From positions 1-64,000 of the forward strand of contig CAIUOG010000120.1 of assembly GCA_903900705.1 (NCBI GenBank): DNA of 64,000 nucleotides. Direction: 5' to 3'. Shown in pieces: positions 17,656-26,335 of the stretch. Position 1 is the first letter of the stretch, and each line of letters starts with the position of its first letter. A model generated the notes under the pieces. The model saw nothing but the letters and a program-made list of their open reading frames with translations. It ran no database searches and had not been told where the DNA came from. The stretch is from an uncultured Acidobacteriia bacterium. GTDB lineage: Bacteria; Acidobacteriota; Terriglobia; Bryobacterales; Bryobacteraceae. Made by a program: the position numbers and the translations under genes.

Positions 17656-17662
17656 GGGAGCG

Positions 17663-17788
17663 CTACCGCTTCCGTCCCGGCTTCTTCATACGGACACGGG
17701 AACAGTGGGGGCATTTCCACTTCCTGTTCCCGTGATAGATGTGGCCTTTGAGTTCCCTCATCGGGAGCCGACAGGCTTTACAGGTCAT
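17663..17788 (-). CDS. 41-residue zinc-ribbon microprotein
   Basis: ATG 17788 lies two bases after the KDG-kinase stop and opens a 41-residue frame: two CxxC knuckles (CKAC at residues 3-6 and CPHC at 27-30) around a basic core, then a strongly basic tail (RVRMKKPGRKR). The arrangement is that of a single zinc ribbon, likely nucleic-acid or ribosome binding. The longer frame that reaches into the kinase gene has no family resemblance. It is translationally coupled to the kinase and ends seven bases before the convergent efflux gene. No function is assigned. Confidence 0.6.
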   Translation of the reverse strand: MTCKACRLPMRELKGHIYHGNRKWKCPHCSRVRMKKPGRKR

Positions 17789-17790
17789 GC

Positions 17791-18837
17791 TCAGCGCTGC
17801 ACGCGGCCGGAGCCATCGCCCTTCAGCAGGGTCTTGACTTCGTCCACCGTGAAGCGGTTGAAGTCCCCGGGAAGCGAATGCTTCAGGCAACTGGCGGCCA
17901 CGGCGAACTCGAGGGCTTCCTGTTTGGTGGCCAGGGTGTTGAGTCCGTAGATCAGGCCGCCGGCAAAGGAATCGCCGCCGCCCACGCGGTCCACAATGTG
18001 CGTGATTTCGTAGTGCCGGCTCAATAGAAACTCATTGCCGTCATACAAACAGGCCGACCAGCCGTTGTGCGACGCGCTCTTCGATTCCCGCAGCGTAATG
18101 GCGATGGTCTTGATGTTCGGGTAAGCGGTACACACCTTCTCCGCCAGTGCGCGGTAGACATCATGGCTGAGGTGGCCGGAATGGACGTCGACATCCGCCT
18201 GAATCCCCAGCGCAGCCTGGCAGTCTTCCTCGTTGGCGATCACCACATCCACGTACTTCACCAGCTCGCTCATCACTTCGTGAGCCTGCTTGCCCCATTT
18301 CCAGAGGTTCTTGCGGTAGTTGAGATCGCAGGAAACCGTGATGCCTTTGGCCCGGGCCGCTTTCACGGACTCGATGGCGAGGTCCGCGGCGGAGGCGCTG
18401 ATGGCCGGGGTGATGCCGGTGGTGTGGAACCAGCCCGCGTTTTCCAGAATCGTGTCCCACTGGAAATCACCGGGTTTGGCGAGCGCCATGGAACTGTATT
18501 CGCGGTCATAAACCACTTTGGAGGCGCGCTGGTTAGCGCCCGGCTCCACGAAATAAATCCCCATACGGCCCTTGCCGCGGACAATGTGGGAGGTATCGAC
18601 GTTGAAGCGGCGCATCTCCGCAATCATCGAATCGGCAATGGGATTGGCGGGAACAGCCGTAACGTATGAGGCGGGAAGCCCGAACCCGGCGACGGACACT
18701 GCGACGTTCGCCTCACCTCCGCCCCAGGTGGCGATGAACGACGGGCTCTGCAGAAAACGCTCGAAGCCGGGAGGCGCCAGGCGGAGCATAATTTCGCCGA
18801 ACGTGACGACGGTCTTGGGTGTGGATGGAGAAGACAT
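17791..18837 (-). CDS. kdgK: PfkB family sugar kinase, probable 2-dehydro-3-deoxygluconokinase
   Basis: A 348-residue ribokinase-fold enzyme that probably phosphorylates 2-keto-3-deoxygluconate for entry into glycolysis. It has the N-terminal [20 protein letters not shown] and [16 protein letters not shown] typical of KDG kinases, [10 protein letters not shown] in the middle, and the catalytic [10 protein letters not shown] motif with the base Asp289. Length matches the family. Fructokinase or another sugar kinase is possible, but the LRLxPPGFxRFxQ start favours KDG. A zinc-ribbon microprotein is coupled downstream. Confidence 0.82.
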   Translation of the reverse strand: MSSPSTPKTVVTFGEIMLRLAPPGFERFLQSPSFIATWGGGEANVAVSVAGFGLPASYVTAVPANPIADSMIAEMRRFNVDTSHIVRGKGRMGIYFVEPGANQRASKVVYDREYSSMALAKPGDFQWDTILENAGWFHTTGITPAISASAADLAIESVKAARAKGITVSCDLNYRKNLWKWGKQAHEVMSELVKYVDVVIANEEDCQAALGIQADVDVHSGHLSHDVYRALAEKVCTAYPNIKTIAITLRESKSASHNGWSACLYDGNEFLLSRHYEITHIVDRVGGGDSFAGGLIYGLNTLATKQEALEFAVAASCLKHSLPGDFNRFTVDEVKTLLKGDGSGRVQR

Positions 18838-18868
18838 GGAATCTAATTCTTTATCATGGCAAACGCGT

Positions 18869-19204
18869 TCATCGCGACCCGGAGGGCTTCTTCTCCCGTG
18901 TTTCCAGCGCTCCCTCCACGAATGAGATCACCTCCGCAATCCCGGCCGGCTTGTCTTTTCCCGGCGGCATGGTGCCGTTTCGCAGGCGCTTCAGAATCCT
19001 CTCCCACGCATCGCGATTCGAGACCATGGACTGCTCGCTATAGAAGTCCTCAATCGACAGGCCTCCCGAATTGGACCGGTTGTTATGGCACGCCGCGCAG
19101 TTGTTTTTGAGCAGCGGCAGAACGGTCTGATTGAACCCTGGCGTTTGAGCCTGCGCCACCACGGCAGACAGAACAGTAAGAATTAAGCGCGGAATCATCC
19201 TCAT
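18869..19204 (-). CDS. Small secreted cytochrome c
   Basis: A 111-residue protein with a signal peptide (ending in VVAQAQ near residue 20) and one heme motif, CAACH, in [19 protein letters not shown]. The likely axial Met is in the [13 protein letters not shown] motif. It resembles the short PSCyt-type cytochrome modules found fused to DUF1549/DUF1553/DUF1587 proteins in Planctomycetota and Acidobacteriota, here standing alone. Two ATGs (19204 and 19198) are possible; upstream extension overlaps the divergent MEMO1-type gene. It lies 31 bases upstream of the kinase gene and may be co-transcribed with it. Confidence 0.78.
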   Translation of the reverse strand: MRMIPRLILTVLSAVVAQAQTPGFNQTVLPLLKNNCAACHNNRSNSGGLSIEDFYSEQSMVSNRDAWERILKRLRNGTMPPGKDKPAGIAEVISFVEGALETREKKPSGSR

Positions 19205-19244
19205 CCAAAAATCGGCACGCGACCGATCACGATACCATAACCGC

Positions 19245-20462
19245 ATGTCTGCCCCTCTTCCGCGTCTGCGGAATGACCTCGACTTTATGCCATCTCCGGT
19301 CGAGGACCGGCCGGGGCTTCTGATCCGGGATTCCATGCAGTATTCCGACGCCGTCCTCATCATCCCGCCGGACCTGGTACAGTGCCTCAGCTGTTTTGAC
19401 GGGGAACAGACGGCCCTCGATCTGCGGCAAATGCTCGTCACCATTACAGGCGATTTTCAGGTGGGCGAACTGGCCGACAACCTGTCCGAGGTACTCACCA
19501 AAAGCGGCTTTCTCGAAGATGAAAACTTCGGGCAGCTGAAAGCCGCCGCGGAACGCGCGTTCGCCGAATCTCCCGTGCGGGAACCGGCTCATGCGGGCAA
19601 CGCCTATCCACCGGAACCTGGAGAACTCCGCGAGGTGATGGACGAATGGATGGCTGGCGACCCCGCACCGGCTGCACCCGGAAAACTCGTCGGCATCGCC
19701 GCGCCCCACGTGAGCCCCCAGGGCGGCTACGACAGTTACCGGTCCGCCTACCGGCTGATGACGCCGAACTACCGCGACAAGACCTTCGTAATTCTGGGCA
19801 CGTCCCATTACGGCGAGAGCGAAAAGTTCGGACTGACCCGCAAGCCCTACCGAACGCCGTGGGGCGACGCCGTCACCGACACGCAACTGGTGGACGAACT
19901 GACCACCAAAGCCGGCGCAGCCATCGGGACCGAAGACTATTGCCATTCCGTGGAGCATTCCATCGAATTCCAGGTGCTGTTTCTGCAATCCATCTACGGG
20001 CCGGACATCAAAATTCTGCCGGTGCTCTGCGGATCTTACGCCCGCAGCCTCTACCTGGGCGGGAAGCCCGAGGCCGATGAGGGCGTGAACCGATTTCTCG
20101 GCACGCTGGGCGAGATCGCGGCTCGGGAGGAAGACCGGCTCCTGTGGGTTCTGGGAATCGATATGGCGCATATGGGACGGCGCTACGGCGACGCCTTTGA
20201 GGCGATCGCCAACCAGGGCGAGATGGCGCGCGTGGCCGTCCAGGACCGCATGCGCATGTCCCGCGTGGCCGAAAGCGATGCGCAGGGCTTCTGGGAACTG
20301 GTGCAGGAAAACCACGATGAACTGAAGTGGTGCGGCTCTTCCCCGCTCTATACCTTCCTCAAAGTGCGTCCCGGATTATCCGGCACAATTGAGAACTATG
20401 AGCAGTGGAATATCGACGAGCAGAGCGTGGTGAGCTTTGCTGGGATGTCTTTCCGGGCCTAA
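19245..20462 (+). CDS. MEMO1/AmmeMemoRadiSam B-family protein with N-terminal PqqD-like domain
   Basis: A 405-residue protein. Residues 115-405 form the MEMO1 domain (LigB-like dioxygenase fold): HAGNAYPPEPGELREVMDEW, GIAAPHVSPQGGYDSY, ILGTSHYGESEKFG, CHSVEHSIEFQVLFLQ, GIDMAHMGRRYGD and SSPLYTFLKVRP. Candidate metal ligands His155, His188 and His238 are present. Residues 1-105 resemble a PqqD/RRE-like winged helix (LLIRDSMQYSDAVLIIPPDL, then FDGEQTALDLRQML, VGELADNLSEVLTKSGFLED). In many genomes MEMO occurs with AMMECR1 and a radical SAM gene; neither is adjacent here. Confidence 0.85.
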   Translation: MSAPLPRLRNDLDFMPSPVEDRPGLLIRDSMQYSDAVLIIPPDLVQCLSCFDGEQTALDLRQMLVTITGDFQVGELADNLSEVLTKSGFLEDENFGQLKAAAERAFAESPVREPAHAGNAYPPEPGELREVMDEWMAGDPAPAAPGKLVGIAAPHVSPQGGYDSYRSAYRLMTPNYRDKTFVILGTSHYGESEKFGLTRKPYRTPWGDAVTDTQLVDELTTKAGAAIGTEDYCHSVEHSIEFQVLFLQSIYGPDIKILPVLCGSYARSLYLGGKPEADEGVNRFLGTLGEIAAREEDRLLWVLGIDMAHMGRRYGDAFEAIANQGEMARVAVQDRMRMSRVAESDAQGFWELVQENHDELKWCGSSPLYTFLKVRPGLSGTIENYEQWNIDEQSVVSFAGMSFRA

Positions 20463-21016
20463 CGTTTCATCACCACCGCCACGCCGGCAGGGCTTACCGT
20501 GACGTGGTCCACCCCGTATTGCAGCGGGAACCATTCGGCAACCATCGCGTAAGGAAACATCGGGCGGACGAAATTTTCAATCAGGAAGTCAAGGGCCGGG
20601 CCTTCGATGGCGACGCCGGAAATTTCCACCCGTTCCACATCCACCCGGCCGCGACCGTTCTCCGAATGGAATATGGCGCTGACCCGGACGGGCCGCTCCC
20701 CGGCGAGCAGGTTCTTCAGCAGCCAGTTCGGCGCAGCGCCTGTCGTCGCCTGATGTAGTTGCAGGAAGTCGATCTCGCCGTAGCCGGTTGCGCGTCCACT
20801 ACCCAGTTCCAGCCGCAGGTTACGCGCGGCCCGCGGCGCGCGGGCCCGGGCCTCATCGGCAAGCCATCCGTTGATTTCCGGCGGAGTGAACAGCACGCGA
20901 GTCCCCGCCGCGGGGTGGCCACGTTCGATGAACTCCAGCTTGCGCCGGGCCGACTGTGAATCGTACACCGCCGCGCTCATCACAGCGGCCAACACAAGAC
21001 TGGCAATCACGCGCAC
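20459..21016 (-). CDS. Secreted hypothetical protein
   Basis: A 185-residue protein with a signal peptide (MRVIASLVLAAVMSAAVYDS). The rest is a beta-rich domain starting with TRVLFTPPEINGWLADEAR and containing alternating strands (RVSAIFHSENGRGRVDVERV, EISGVAIEGPALDFLIENFV) in the style of lipid-binding DUF2993/LmeA-like folds, though I cannot assign it firmly. The stop overlaps that of the convergent MEMO1 gene by four bases. Similar small exported proteins of unknown role are common in this group. Confidence 0.7.
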   Translation of the reverse strand: MRVIASLVLAAVMSAAVYDSQSARRKLEFIERGHPAAGTRVLFTPPEINGWLADEARARAPRAARNLRLELGSGRATGYGEIDFLQLHQATTGAAPNWLLKNLLAGERPVRVSAIFHSENGRGRVDVERVEISGVAIEGPALDFLIENFVRPMFPYAMVAEWFPLQYGVDHVTVSPAGVAVVMKR

Positions 21017-21064
21017 GTCTTCATTGACGCATAACCGGGCCCTTTGGGGACAATGGAGTTTTCA

Positions 21065-21478
21065 ATGACCATCCGAGCCGCCGCCGAGCAAGACTACCCC
21101 GCCATCGCCAGGATTCAATTGCAGTGCCCGGAGGCGGCACAGTGGCCGGTGGGGGACTACTCCAACTTCCGTACTCTTCTGGCCACCGGCGAGGCCGGCC
21201 CCGTGGGCTTCCTCGCCTGGAGGCAGACCGCGCCCGATGAAGCGGAACTGCTGAACCTCGGCGTTTTGCCTTCCGCCCGGCGGCTGGGAGTCGCAGCCGC
21301 CCTGCTCGCAACTCTGTGCGAGGCAGCCACCGGCGAGATCTTCCTCGAAGTGGCCATCACCAATCCGGGCGCGATCGCACTGTACGGCAAGCTGGGCTGG
21401 GAGCAGATCGCCACCAGAAGGGGATATTACGACCAGGGCAAAACGGATGCGGTTGTGATGAAGAAACGTTCATGGTAA
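21065..21478 (+). CDS. GNAT acetyltransferase, RimI-like
   Basis: A 137-residue GNAT-fold enzyme transferring acetyl from acetyl-CoA. The motif A region VLPSARRLGVAAALLATL and the C-terminal IFLEVAITNPGAIALYGKLG, WEQIATRRGYYDQGKTDAVV match RimI (ribosomal protein bS18 Ala N-acetyltransferase) closely, but the CoA-binding RxxGxG/A motif is slightly altered (RRLGVA), so another small substrate is possible. ATG 21065 has GGAG six bases upstream (inside an earlier in-frame ATG at 21053). Confidence 0.8.
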   Translation: MTIRAAAEQDYPAIARIQLQCPEAAQWPVGDYSNFRTLLATGEAGPVGFLAWRQTAPDEAELLNLGVLPSARRLGVAAALLATLCEAATGEIFLEVAITNPGAIALYGKLGWEQIATRRGYYDQGKTDAVVMKKRSW

Positions 21479-21590
21479 AGTCCTGGTTAGACAGGCAAAG
21501 CACCGCCTGCACTTCAAACTGAAGTGAAGCTTCCCACCGGGCCGCGGGGGTTCGCAAGCGGCACGGCGAGGCAACTCCACTCGAGGAGAG
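21479..21590 (+). promoter_or_regulatory. Hairpin-rich leader before the YdcH-like gene
   Basis: The 112-base gap holds three local hairpins: CACTTCA/TGAAGTG (21510-21526, perfect seven pairs, three-base loop), GCCGC/GCGGC (21541-21562) and CTCC/GGAG (21575-21588). The last one pairs the presumed ribosome-binding GGAG just before the start codon. No T tract follows, so these are not terminators. The leader may modulate translation; I match it to no known riboswitch. Confidence 0.4.
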
Positions 21591-21839
21591 ATGCCCGGAA
21601 TGGACCGTAATACTCTGGAAGAAATCAAAGCGCATCTGATGCAGACGAACGAGCAATACCAGGACCTCATGCGCCAGCACCACGAGTTCGATGCGCTGGT
21701 AGAGGCGCTGGAGAACAAAGCTGTTCTTACGGCGGAAGAAGAAGTTGAGGAACATCGTCTGAAAAAGCATAAACTTCAGCTGAAGGACCAGATGGAGCTG
21801 ATGGTGAAAGAGCATTCGCTTCAGCCGTCAGCAAGCTGA
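21591..21839 (+). CDS. YdcH-like (DUF465) small coiled-coil protein
   Basis: Eighty-two residues forming an almost continuous helical hairpin: MDRNTLEEIKAHLMQTNEQY, then LMRQHHEFDALVEALENK and EVEEHRLKKHKLQLKDQME. This is the YdcH/DUF465 pattern, with the HxxhxxLV helix and the LKKxKLxLKDxM helix. Function in the family is unknown. Starts at 21591 (ATG, GAGGAG two bases away) or 21600 (ATG, eleven bases away); the second gives the more typical family N-terminus. Confidence 0.85.
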   Translation: MPGMDRNTLEEIKAHLMQTNEQYQDLMRQHHEFDALVEALENKAVLTAEEEVEEHRLKKHKLQLKDQMELMVKEHSLQPSAS

Positions 21840-21890
21840 AGCCATCGGATGCGCTTATCGCATCAGTCTGAAAAGTAAGTACTTAAAACG

Positions 21891-21930
21891 AAAAATGCCC
21901 GGTTCGCCGCAAAGCGTCCGGGCATTTTTT
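21891..21930. terminator. Bidirectional terminator between ydcH-like and smr genes
   Basis: AAAAATGCCCGG (21891-21902) pairs with CCGGGCATTTTT (21918-21929) around a 15-base loop, giving a U-rich tail on either strand. The T tract runs straight into ATG 21931 of the Smr gene, so any read-through transcript is largely stopped just before that start codon. Confidence 0.85.
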
Positions 21931-22278
21931 ATGGAAAGTTCCATGGAAGAAGAAGACCCTCCGGTTCGAATCCCCGTCACCGATATTCTGGATCTGCACA
22001 CCGTGCCGCCCCGCGATGCGAAGGCCGTCGTCGAAGAGTATCTTTCAGAAGCCTGCTCCCTGGGCCTCAGCGCTCTCCGGATCATTCACGGCCGAGGCAT
22101 CGGCGTGCAGCGGGAAATGGTGCGAGCAGTCCTTTCGCGAACCGCGTTTGTAGCGGACTATCGGGACGCCCCGGCGGAGGCCGGTGGTCGCGGAGCCACA
22201 GTCATCACGCTCCATCCGGATCGGTCATCCCGGCAGCCAGCGCAGCCAGTACCGCCGGGTGACGGTCAAATGCCCTGA
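21931..22278 (+). CDS. Smr-domain protein
   Basis: A 115-residue stand-alone Smr (MutS2 C-terminal-like) domain: ILDLHTVPPRDAKAVVEEYL, then LGLSALRIIHGRGIGVQREM with the HGRG catalytic/nucleic-acid-binding loop, and a closing ATVITL strand. Smr domains nick or bind structured nucleic acids. ATG 21931 or 21943 are both possible (GGAAAG precedes the latter); either way the start directly follows a terminator hairpin. The 3' end overlaps the convergent DUF2520-type gene by 74 bases. Confidence 0.85.
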   Translation: MESSMEEEDPPVRIPVTDILDLHTVPPRDAKAVVEEYLSEACSLGLSALRIIHGRGIGVQREMVRAVLSRTAFVADYRDAPAEAGGRGATVITLHPDRSSRQPAQPVPPGDGQMP

Positions 22279-23056
22279 AACCCAGCATCAGAAGATTACG
22301 CAGCAGTGACCGCAGCGGTTCTTCCAGTTGACGCAGTTGCTGAAACAGTTCTTCGGAATCCGGTTCCTGGATGTGCCAGGCCCAGCTCTGGCGGCCCGAA
22401 TGCGCGTAGTCGGTTGCGGTGGCGGCGAACAGTCCGGCAGCCATGTGGGTGGCCTCCGCGTCCCGCACGCCGCACTGCCGCAGGATTCTGGCGATGCTGT
22501 CGAGCAGCGGCGTAAGTGCCGCGGTTCCCATCGTCATAGCCGCGTCAAACAAGACTTCGGATCCGGGCGCGATCTCAATAGGCTTCGCTTTCAATTCCCG
22601 GATCAGCCGATTGGCAAACGTCAGCGCCGGAGCGGAACCCGTGACAGTCAGATGCCCGGCCACACCACAGCGGCGCACACGGGCAATACTCGCACCGGAC
22701 GCTCCAAACCGCCGCAGCAGCATGCCTGGGACGTCACAATCCCAGAAGATCAGCGATTTCCCGCTCCACTGAATCTTTGCGTCCAGAAGCAACTGCACCA
22801 GCGGCGAAACCTGTTCCGGAGATGACGAAAAAAGTATCAGGCGGTATGGATCCAGCTCATCGAAGGACGGCACAGGCCAGCCTGCTTTAAGGGAATTCGC
22901 TATCCGGCTCGCCACCCGGTACGATACCCCCGCCACCGGACCCAGGGCGCGAGCATGACCGGGCAAACGCCCCACCAGACTGGTACTGACCGCGCCGGCG
23001 CAGACAATCCCATATTCCGCGTCAGGGTTTCGTGTTTCGGATTTTTGTGCCATCAA
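22205..23056 (-). CDS. Rossmann-like/DUF2520 domain protein
   Basis: A 283-residue protein (ATG 23056 or 23053). The N-terminal half looks like a nucleotide-binding Rossmann segment in which the glycine loop is altered (GIVCAGAVSTSLVGRL), with SLIFWDCDVPGMLLRRFGAS; the C-terminal half (about 150-283) has the helical DUF2520 pattern (EVLFDAAMTMGTAALTPLLD and LEEPLRSLLRNLL). This is the NAD(P)-oxidoreductase-like layout of DUF2520 proteins of unknown substrate. It follows uvrB by 12 bases and is probably in one transcript with it. Confidence 0.72.
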   Translation of the reverse strand: MMAQKSETRNPDAEYGIVCAGAVSTSLVGRLPGHARALGPVAGVSYRVASRIANSLKAGWPVPSFDELDPYRLILFSSSPEQVSPLVQLLLDAKIQWSGKSLIFWDCDVPGMLLRRFGASGASIARVRRCGVAGHLTVTGSAPALTFANRLIRELKAKPIEIAPGSEVLFDAAMTMGTAALTPLLDSIARILRQCGVRDAEATHMAAGLFAATATDYAHSGRQSWAWHIQEPDSEELFQQLRQLEEPLRSLLRNLLMLGFRAFDRHPAVLAALAAGMTDPDGA

Positions 23057-23068
23057 ACGGAACGGATC

Positions 23069-25054
23069 TCAGGCGACTGGACCTTTCGCCCGGATTTGTT
23101 TGATCTTATCCCGTAGCTGCGCGGCTTTCTCAAATTCAAATTTTTTCGCGGCCTCACGCATGCGCTCTTCGAGCTCAGAAACATATTTTCCAAGCTCATC
23201 CGCGCTCATCTCTTCTTCCGGCCGTTCCGGCTCCGCCGCTACGGTCACGTAATCGCCTTCGGCTATCCGGACCAGCGTGAGGTCGATCGGTTTGATGATC
23301 GACTGTGGCGTGATGTTGTTGTCCAGGTTGTACTGCAACTGGGTCACGCGGCGGCGGCCCGTCTCATCAATCGCGCGTTTCATGCTGTCCGTCATCACAT
23401 CGGCATACAGAATCGCACGGCCTTCCAGATGGCGCGCGGCGCGGCCAATCGTCTGGATCAGCGCACCCGTGGAACGCAGGAAGCCTTCCTTATCCGCGTC
23501 CAGAATCGCCACCAGCGAAACCTCCGGCAGATCCAGACCCTCCCGGAGCAGATTGATCCCGATCAGAACCTCAAACACGCCCAGCCGCAGATCCCGCAGT
23601 ATCTTCATGCGGTCCAGCGTGCTGACCTCCGAATGGAGGTAATTACACTTCACGCCGACTTCGGCGTAGTATTCTGACAGATCCTCCGCCATACGTTTGG
23701 TGAGCGTAGTCACCAGTACCCTTTGATTGACTGCGACGCGCTTGCGGATCTCATTCAGCAGATCGTCCACCTGGCCCTTGATCGGCCGGATTTCGATCTC
23801 CGGGTCCACCAGACCCGTGGGGCGAATGATCTGTTCCACCACCACGCCCTGCGACTGCGTCAGTTCGTAAGGACCGGGAGTGGCGGAAACGTACACCACC
23901 TGGTTGACGCGGTGTTCAAACTCCTCAAACGTGAGCGGACGATTGTCGAGCGCGCTCGGCAGCCGAAACCCGTGCGCCACCAGAATCTCTTTACGCGAGC
24001 GATCGCCATGATACATGCCGTGCAACTGCGGCATTGTCTGATGGCTCTCGTCGATAAACATCAGGGAGTCGGAAGGCAGGTAGTCGAGCAGCGTCGGTGG
24101 CGCCTCCCCGGGCAGGCGTCCGGAAAAGTGGCGCGAATAGTTTTCGATGCCATGGCAATAGCCGATCTCTTTGATCATTTCGAGATCGAACATCGTGCGC
24201 TGGTGCAGACGCTGCGCCTCGATCAGTTTGCCCTGCGCTTCCAATTGCGGACGCCACGCCTCCAGTTCGGCACGGATGTTCTCGACGGCCGCTTCCTTCG
24301 CGAGCGGCGACATCACGTAGTGGGTTTTGGGATAGATCGGCAGCCGCTTATAGGTTTGCAGCACCTGCCCCAGCAACGGGTCGATCTGCGAAAGCGATTC
24401 GATTTCGTCGCCCCACATCTCTATGCGATAGGCGTTTTCGTCGTAGGTGGGGAAAATCTCGATCACGTCTCCGCGAACCCGGAAAGTTCCGCGCCGGAAG
24501 TCGTGCTCATTGCGGTCATAGAGAATCTCCACCAACTTCGAGACAATCTCTTTGCGGGTGATCCTCTGACCCTGCTCCAGCATGAGCAGCATGCCGTAAT
24601 AAGCTTCCGGAGAACCGAGGCCGTAAATACAACTGACGCTGGCAACAATCACGCAGTCCCGGCGCTCAAACAGCGAGCGGGTGGCCGCCAGCCGCAGGCG
24701 GTCCAGATCGTCGTTAATCGTGGCTTCTTTTTCGATGTAGACGTCGCTGGAGGCGATATAGGCCTCCGGCTGGTAGTAGTCGTAGTAACTAACGAAATAC
24801 TCCACCGCGTTCTGCGGGAAGAAGGATTTGAACTCCTGATAGAGCTGTGCGGCCAGCGTCTTGTTGTGCGCCAGAACCAGTGCCGGACGGCCGGTCTGTT
24901 CAATCAGCTTGGCCATCGTGAAAGTCTTGCCGGAGCCCGTAACCCCCAGCAAAACCTGGTGCTTCTCACCCTCCTCAAGCCCCTTCGCAAGCTCCGCGAT
25001 GGCGGTCTTCTGATCGCCTTTCGGACTGTAAGAGACGGCCAGTTGGAAGGACAT
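23069..25054 (-). CDS. uvrB: Excinuclease ABC subunit B
   Basis: The 661-residue damage-verification helicase of nucleotide excision repair; it receives DNA from UvrA and recruits UvrC. Walker A is [10 protein letters not shown], the beta-hairpin that clamps DNA is in [20 protein letters not shown], the helicase motifs include [37 protein letters not shown] and QTIGRAARH, and the C-terminal UVR motif is [20 protein letters not shown]. Length is normal for the family. A DUF2520-type gene follows in the same direction. Confidence 0.97.
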   Translation of the reverse strand: MSFQLAVSYSPKGDQKTAIAELAKGLEEGEKHQVLLGVTGSGKTFTMAKLIEQTGRPALVLAHNKTLAAQLYQEFKSFFPQNAVEYFVSYYDYYQPEAYIASSDVYIEKEATINDDLDRLRLAATRSLFERRDCVIVASVSCIYGLGSPEAYYGMLLMLEQGQRITRKEIVSKLVEILYDRNEHDFRRGTFRVRGDVIEIFPTYDENAYRIEMWGDEIESLSQIDPLLGQVLQTYKRLPIYPKTHYVMSPLAKEAAVENIRAELEAWRPQLEAQGKLIEAQRLHQRTMFDLEMIKEIGYCHGIENYSRHFSGRLPGEAPPTLLDYLPSDSLMFIDESHQTMPQLHGMYHGDRSRKEILVAHGFRLPSALDNRPLTFEEFEHRVNQVVYVSATPGPYELTQSQGVVVEQIIRPTGLVDPEIEIRPIKGQVDDLLNEIRKRVAVNQRVLVTTLTKRMAEDLSEYYAEVGVKCNYLHSEVSTLDRMKILRDLRLGVFEVLIGINLLREGLDLPEVSLVAILDADKEGFLRSTGALIQTIGRAARHLEGRAILYADVMTDSMKRAIDETGRRRVTQLQYNLDNNITPQSIIKPIDLTLVRIAEGDYVTVAAEPERPEEEMSADELGKYVSELEERMREAAKKFEFEKAAQLRDKIKQIRAKGPVA

Positions 25055-25258
25055 GGCTCCAGTATACGGGGCGTAAGATACCCGATGGGATGCGGCGGAC
25101 GTGAGGGAAGGTGCAGGTTTTCAGCAGTTTATTGCGTAACGAAAGTTAATTCTCCAGCCGCTGGTTCCAGTACTTTTCCGGGCCTGACGGTACAGGACTC
25201 AAGTGCTTTCCCTGCATTGAGATAAACCCTAGACTCAAACCAGAAGAGGACGATCAGA

Positions 25259-26335
25259 TTGCGCACAGTTGTGAATGGAATTTCAGCCAGCGGATTCAGC
25301 ATTTTGGCGGTTGGTTTCTTACTCGGCGGCAGCTTTGCCGCACAGGGTTCCGTGCTCCCCCTCAGCGCTGCGACAGGCTACAACGCGTTCGCTTTCAGTA
25401 ACTTCACCGAATACAGCACAGACTCTCTCGGCAGAATCGCCGTGGGCGGCGATTTCAATCCCACCAGCGGCGGCTTCACCATCGCCAGCCAGCATGGCGG
25501 CGACGGCGCCGGCACCTACGATCTGGTGGTAGGTGGCAACTTCACAAACATCTACGGGTCCGTGGGTGGAGGCGACGTCTTCGTCGGCGGCAACCTGACC
25601 TGGAACGACCCGACTCTGCCGCACAACGTCTATGTGAACGGCAATTTCAGTAATCCCGCCTACGGTGGAACCGTCGGAGGCGCCGTTTACTATGGCGGCA
25701 CATACTCCTCGCTCGCGAGCTTCAACCACGTGAAGGAAGCCCCCATCCCCGCACCAATCGACTTTCTCAGCGCCAAAACAGATCTGCAGTCCCTTTCCGC
25801 GAATCTCGTCTCGCAAACCGCCAACGGCACAGTCGCCTATGACGGCTACGGCACCTATACACTGACTGGCAACAGTTCCGCCATCAATGTCTTCAACCTG
25901 ACTGATTCCACCTACAACAGCCGGACGATCAACATCACGGCTCCCGCCGGATCGACCGTGATCGTCAACGTCGCTGGTGGTGCGGATTCCTTCAACGGCG
26001 GCTCCATCAACCTGAACGGCGTCACCGCGAACGGCGTGATTTTCAACTTCGGCAGCGCCACCTCCCTCGCCCTGAGCTCCATCGCCTTCAACGGCACAAT
26101 TCTGGCTCCGTATGCAAACTTCAACGGTACCTGGGGACAGCTCAATGGCCAGTTGATTGCCAACAATATCGCCGGCACCACGGAACTGCACGACTACCTC
26201 TTCACCGGCGCCGTGCCCGCGGGCACACAACAGGGCTTCACCAGCCAAAGCGCAACGCCGGAACCCTCCACCTGGATGATGCTCGGTGGCGGACTGCTTC
26301 TCGTTGGACTGGCCCGGCTCCGGAAGCGGTCCTGA
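25259..26335 (+). CDS. Choice-of-anchor A family protein with PEP-CTERM sorting signal
   Basis: A 358-residue exported surface protein. Starts at TTG 25259 with AGAGGA eight bases upstream. A signal peptide (about 1-30) is followed by a glycine-rich domain that opens with ATGYNAFAFSNFTEYSTDSL and GRIAVGGDF, typical of choice-of-anchor A proteins. The C-terminus has TPEPSTWMMLGGGLLLVGLA then RLRKRS: PEP motif, membrane helix and basic tail, the signal cleaved by exosortase. No exosortase gene is in the window. Such proteins are probably involved in exopolysaccharide-linked surface structures. Confidence 0.9.
   Translation: MRTVVNGISASGFSILAVGFLLGGSFAAQGSVLPLSAATGYNAFAFSNFTEYSTDSLGRIAVGGDFNPTSGGFTIASQHGGDGAGTYDLVVGGNFTNIYGSVGGGDVFVGGNLTWNDPTLPHNVYVNGNFSNPAYGGTVGGAVYYGGTYSSLASFNHVKEAPIPAPIDFLSAKTDLQSLSANLVSQTANGTVAYDGYGTYTLTGNSSAINVFNLTDSTYNSRTINITAPAGSTVIVNVAGGADSFNGGSINLNGVTANGVIFNFGSATSLALSSIAFNGTILAPYANFNGTWGQLNGQLIANNIAGTTELHDYLFTGAVPAGTQQGFTSQSATPEPSTWMMLGGGLLLVGLARLRKRS

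Noticed and set aside
8259-20462. Radical SAM gene at 8259 and the MEMO1 gene as a complete AmmeMemoRadiSam set
   Set aside because: They are 10 kb apart on opposite strands, the radical SAM protein is of a different type, and AMMECR1 is missing.
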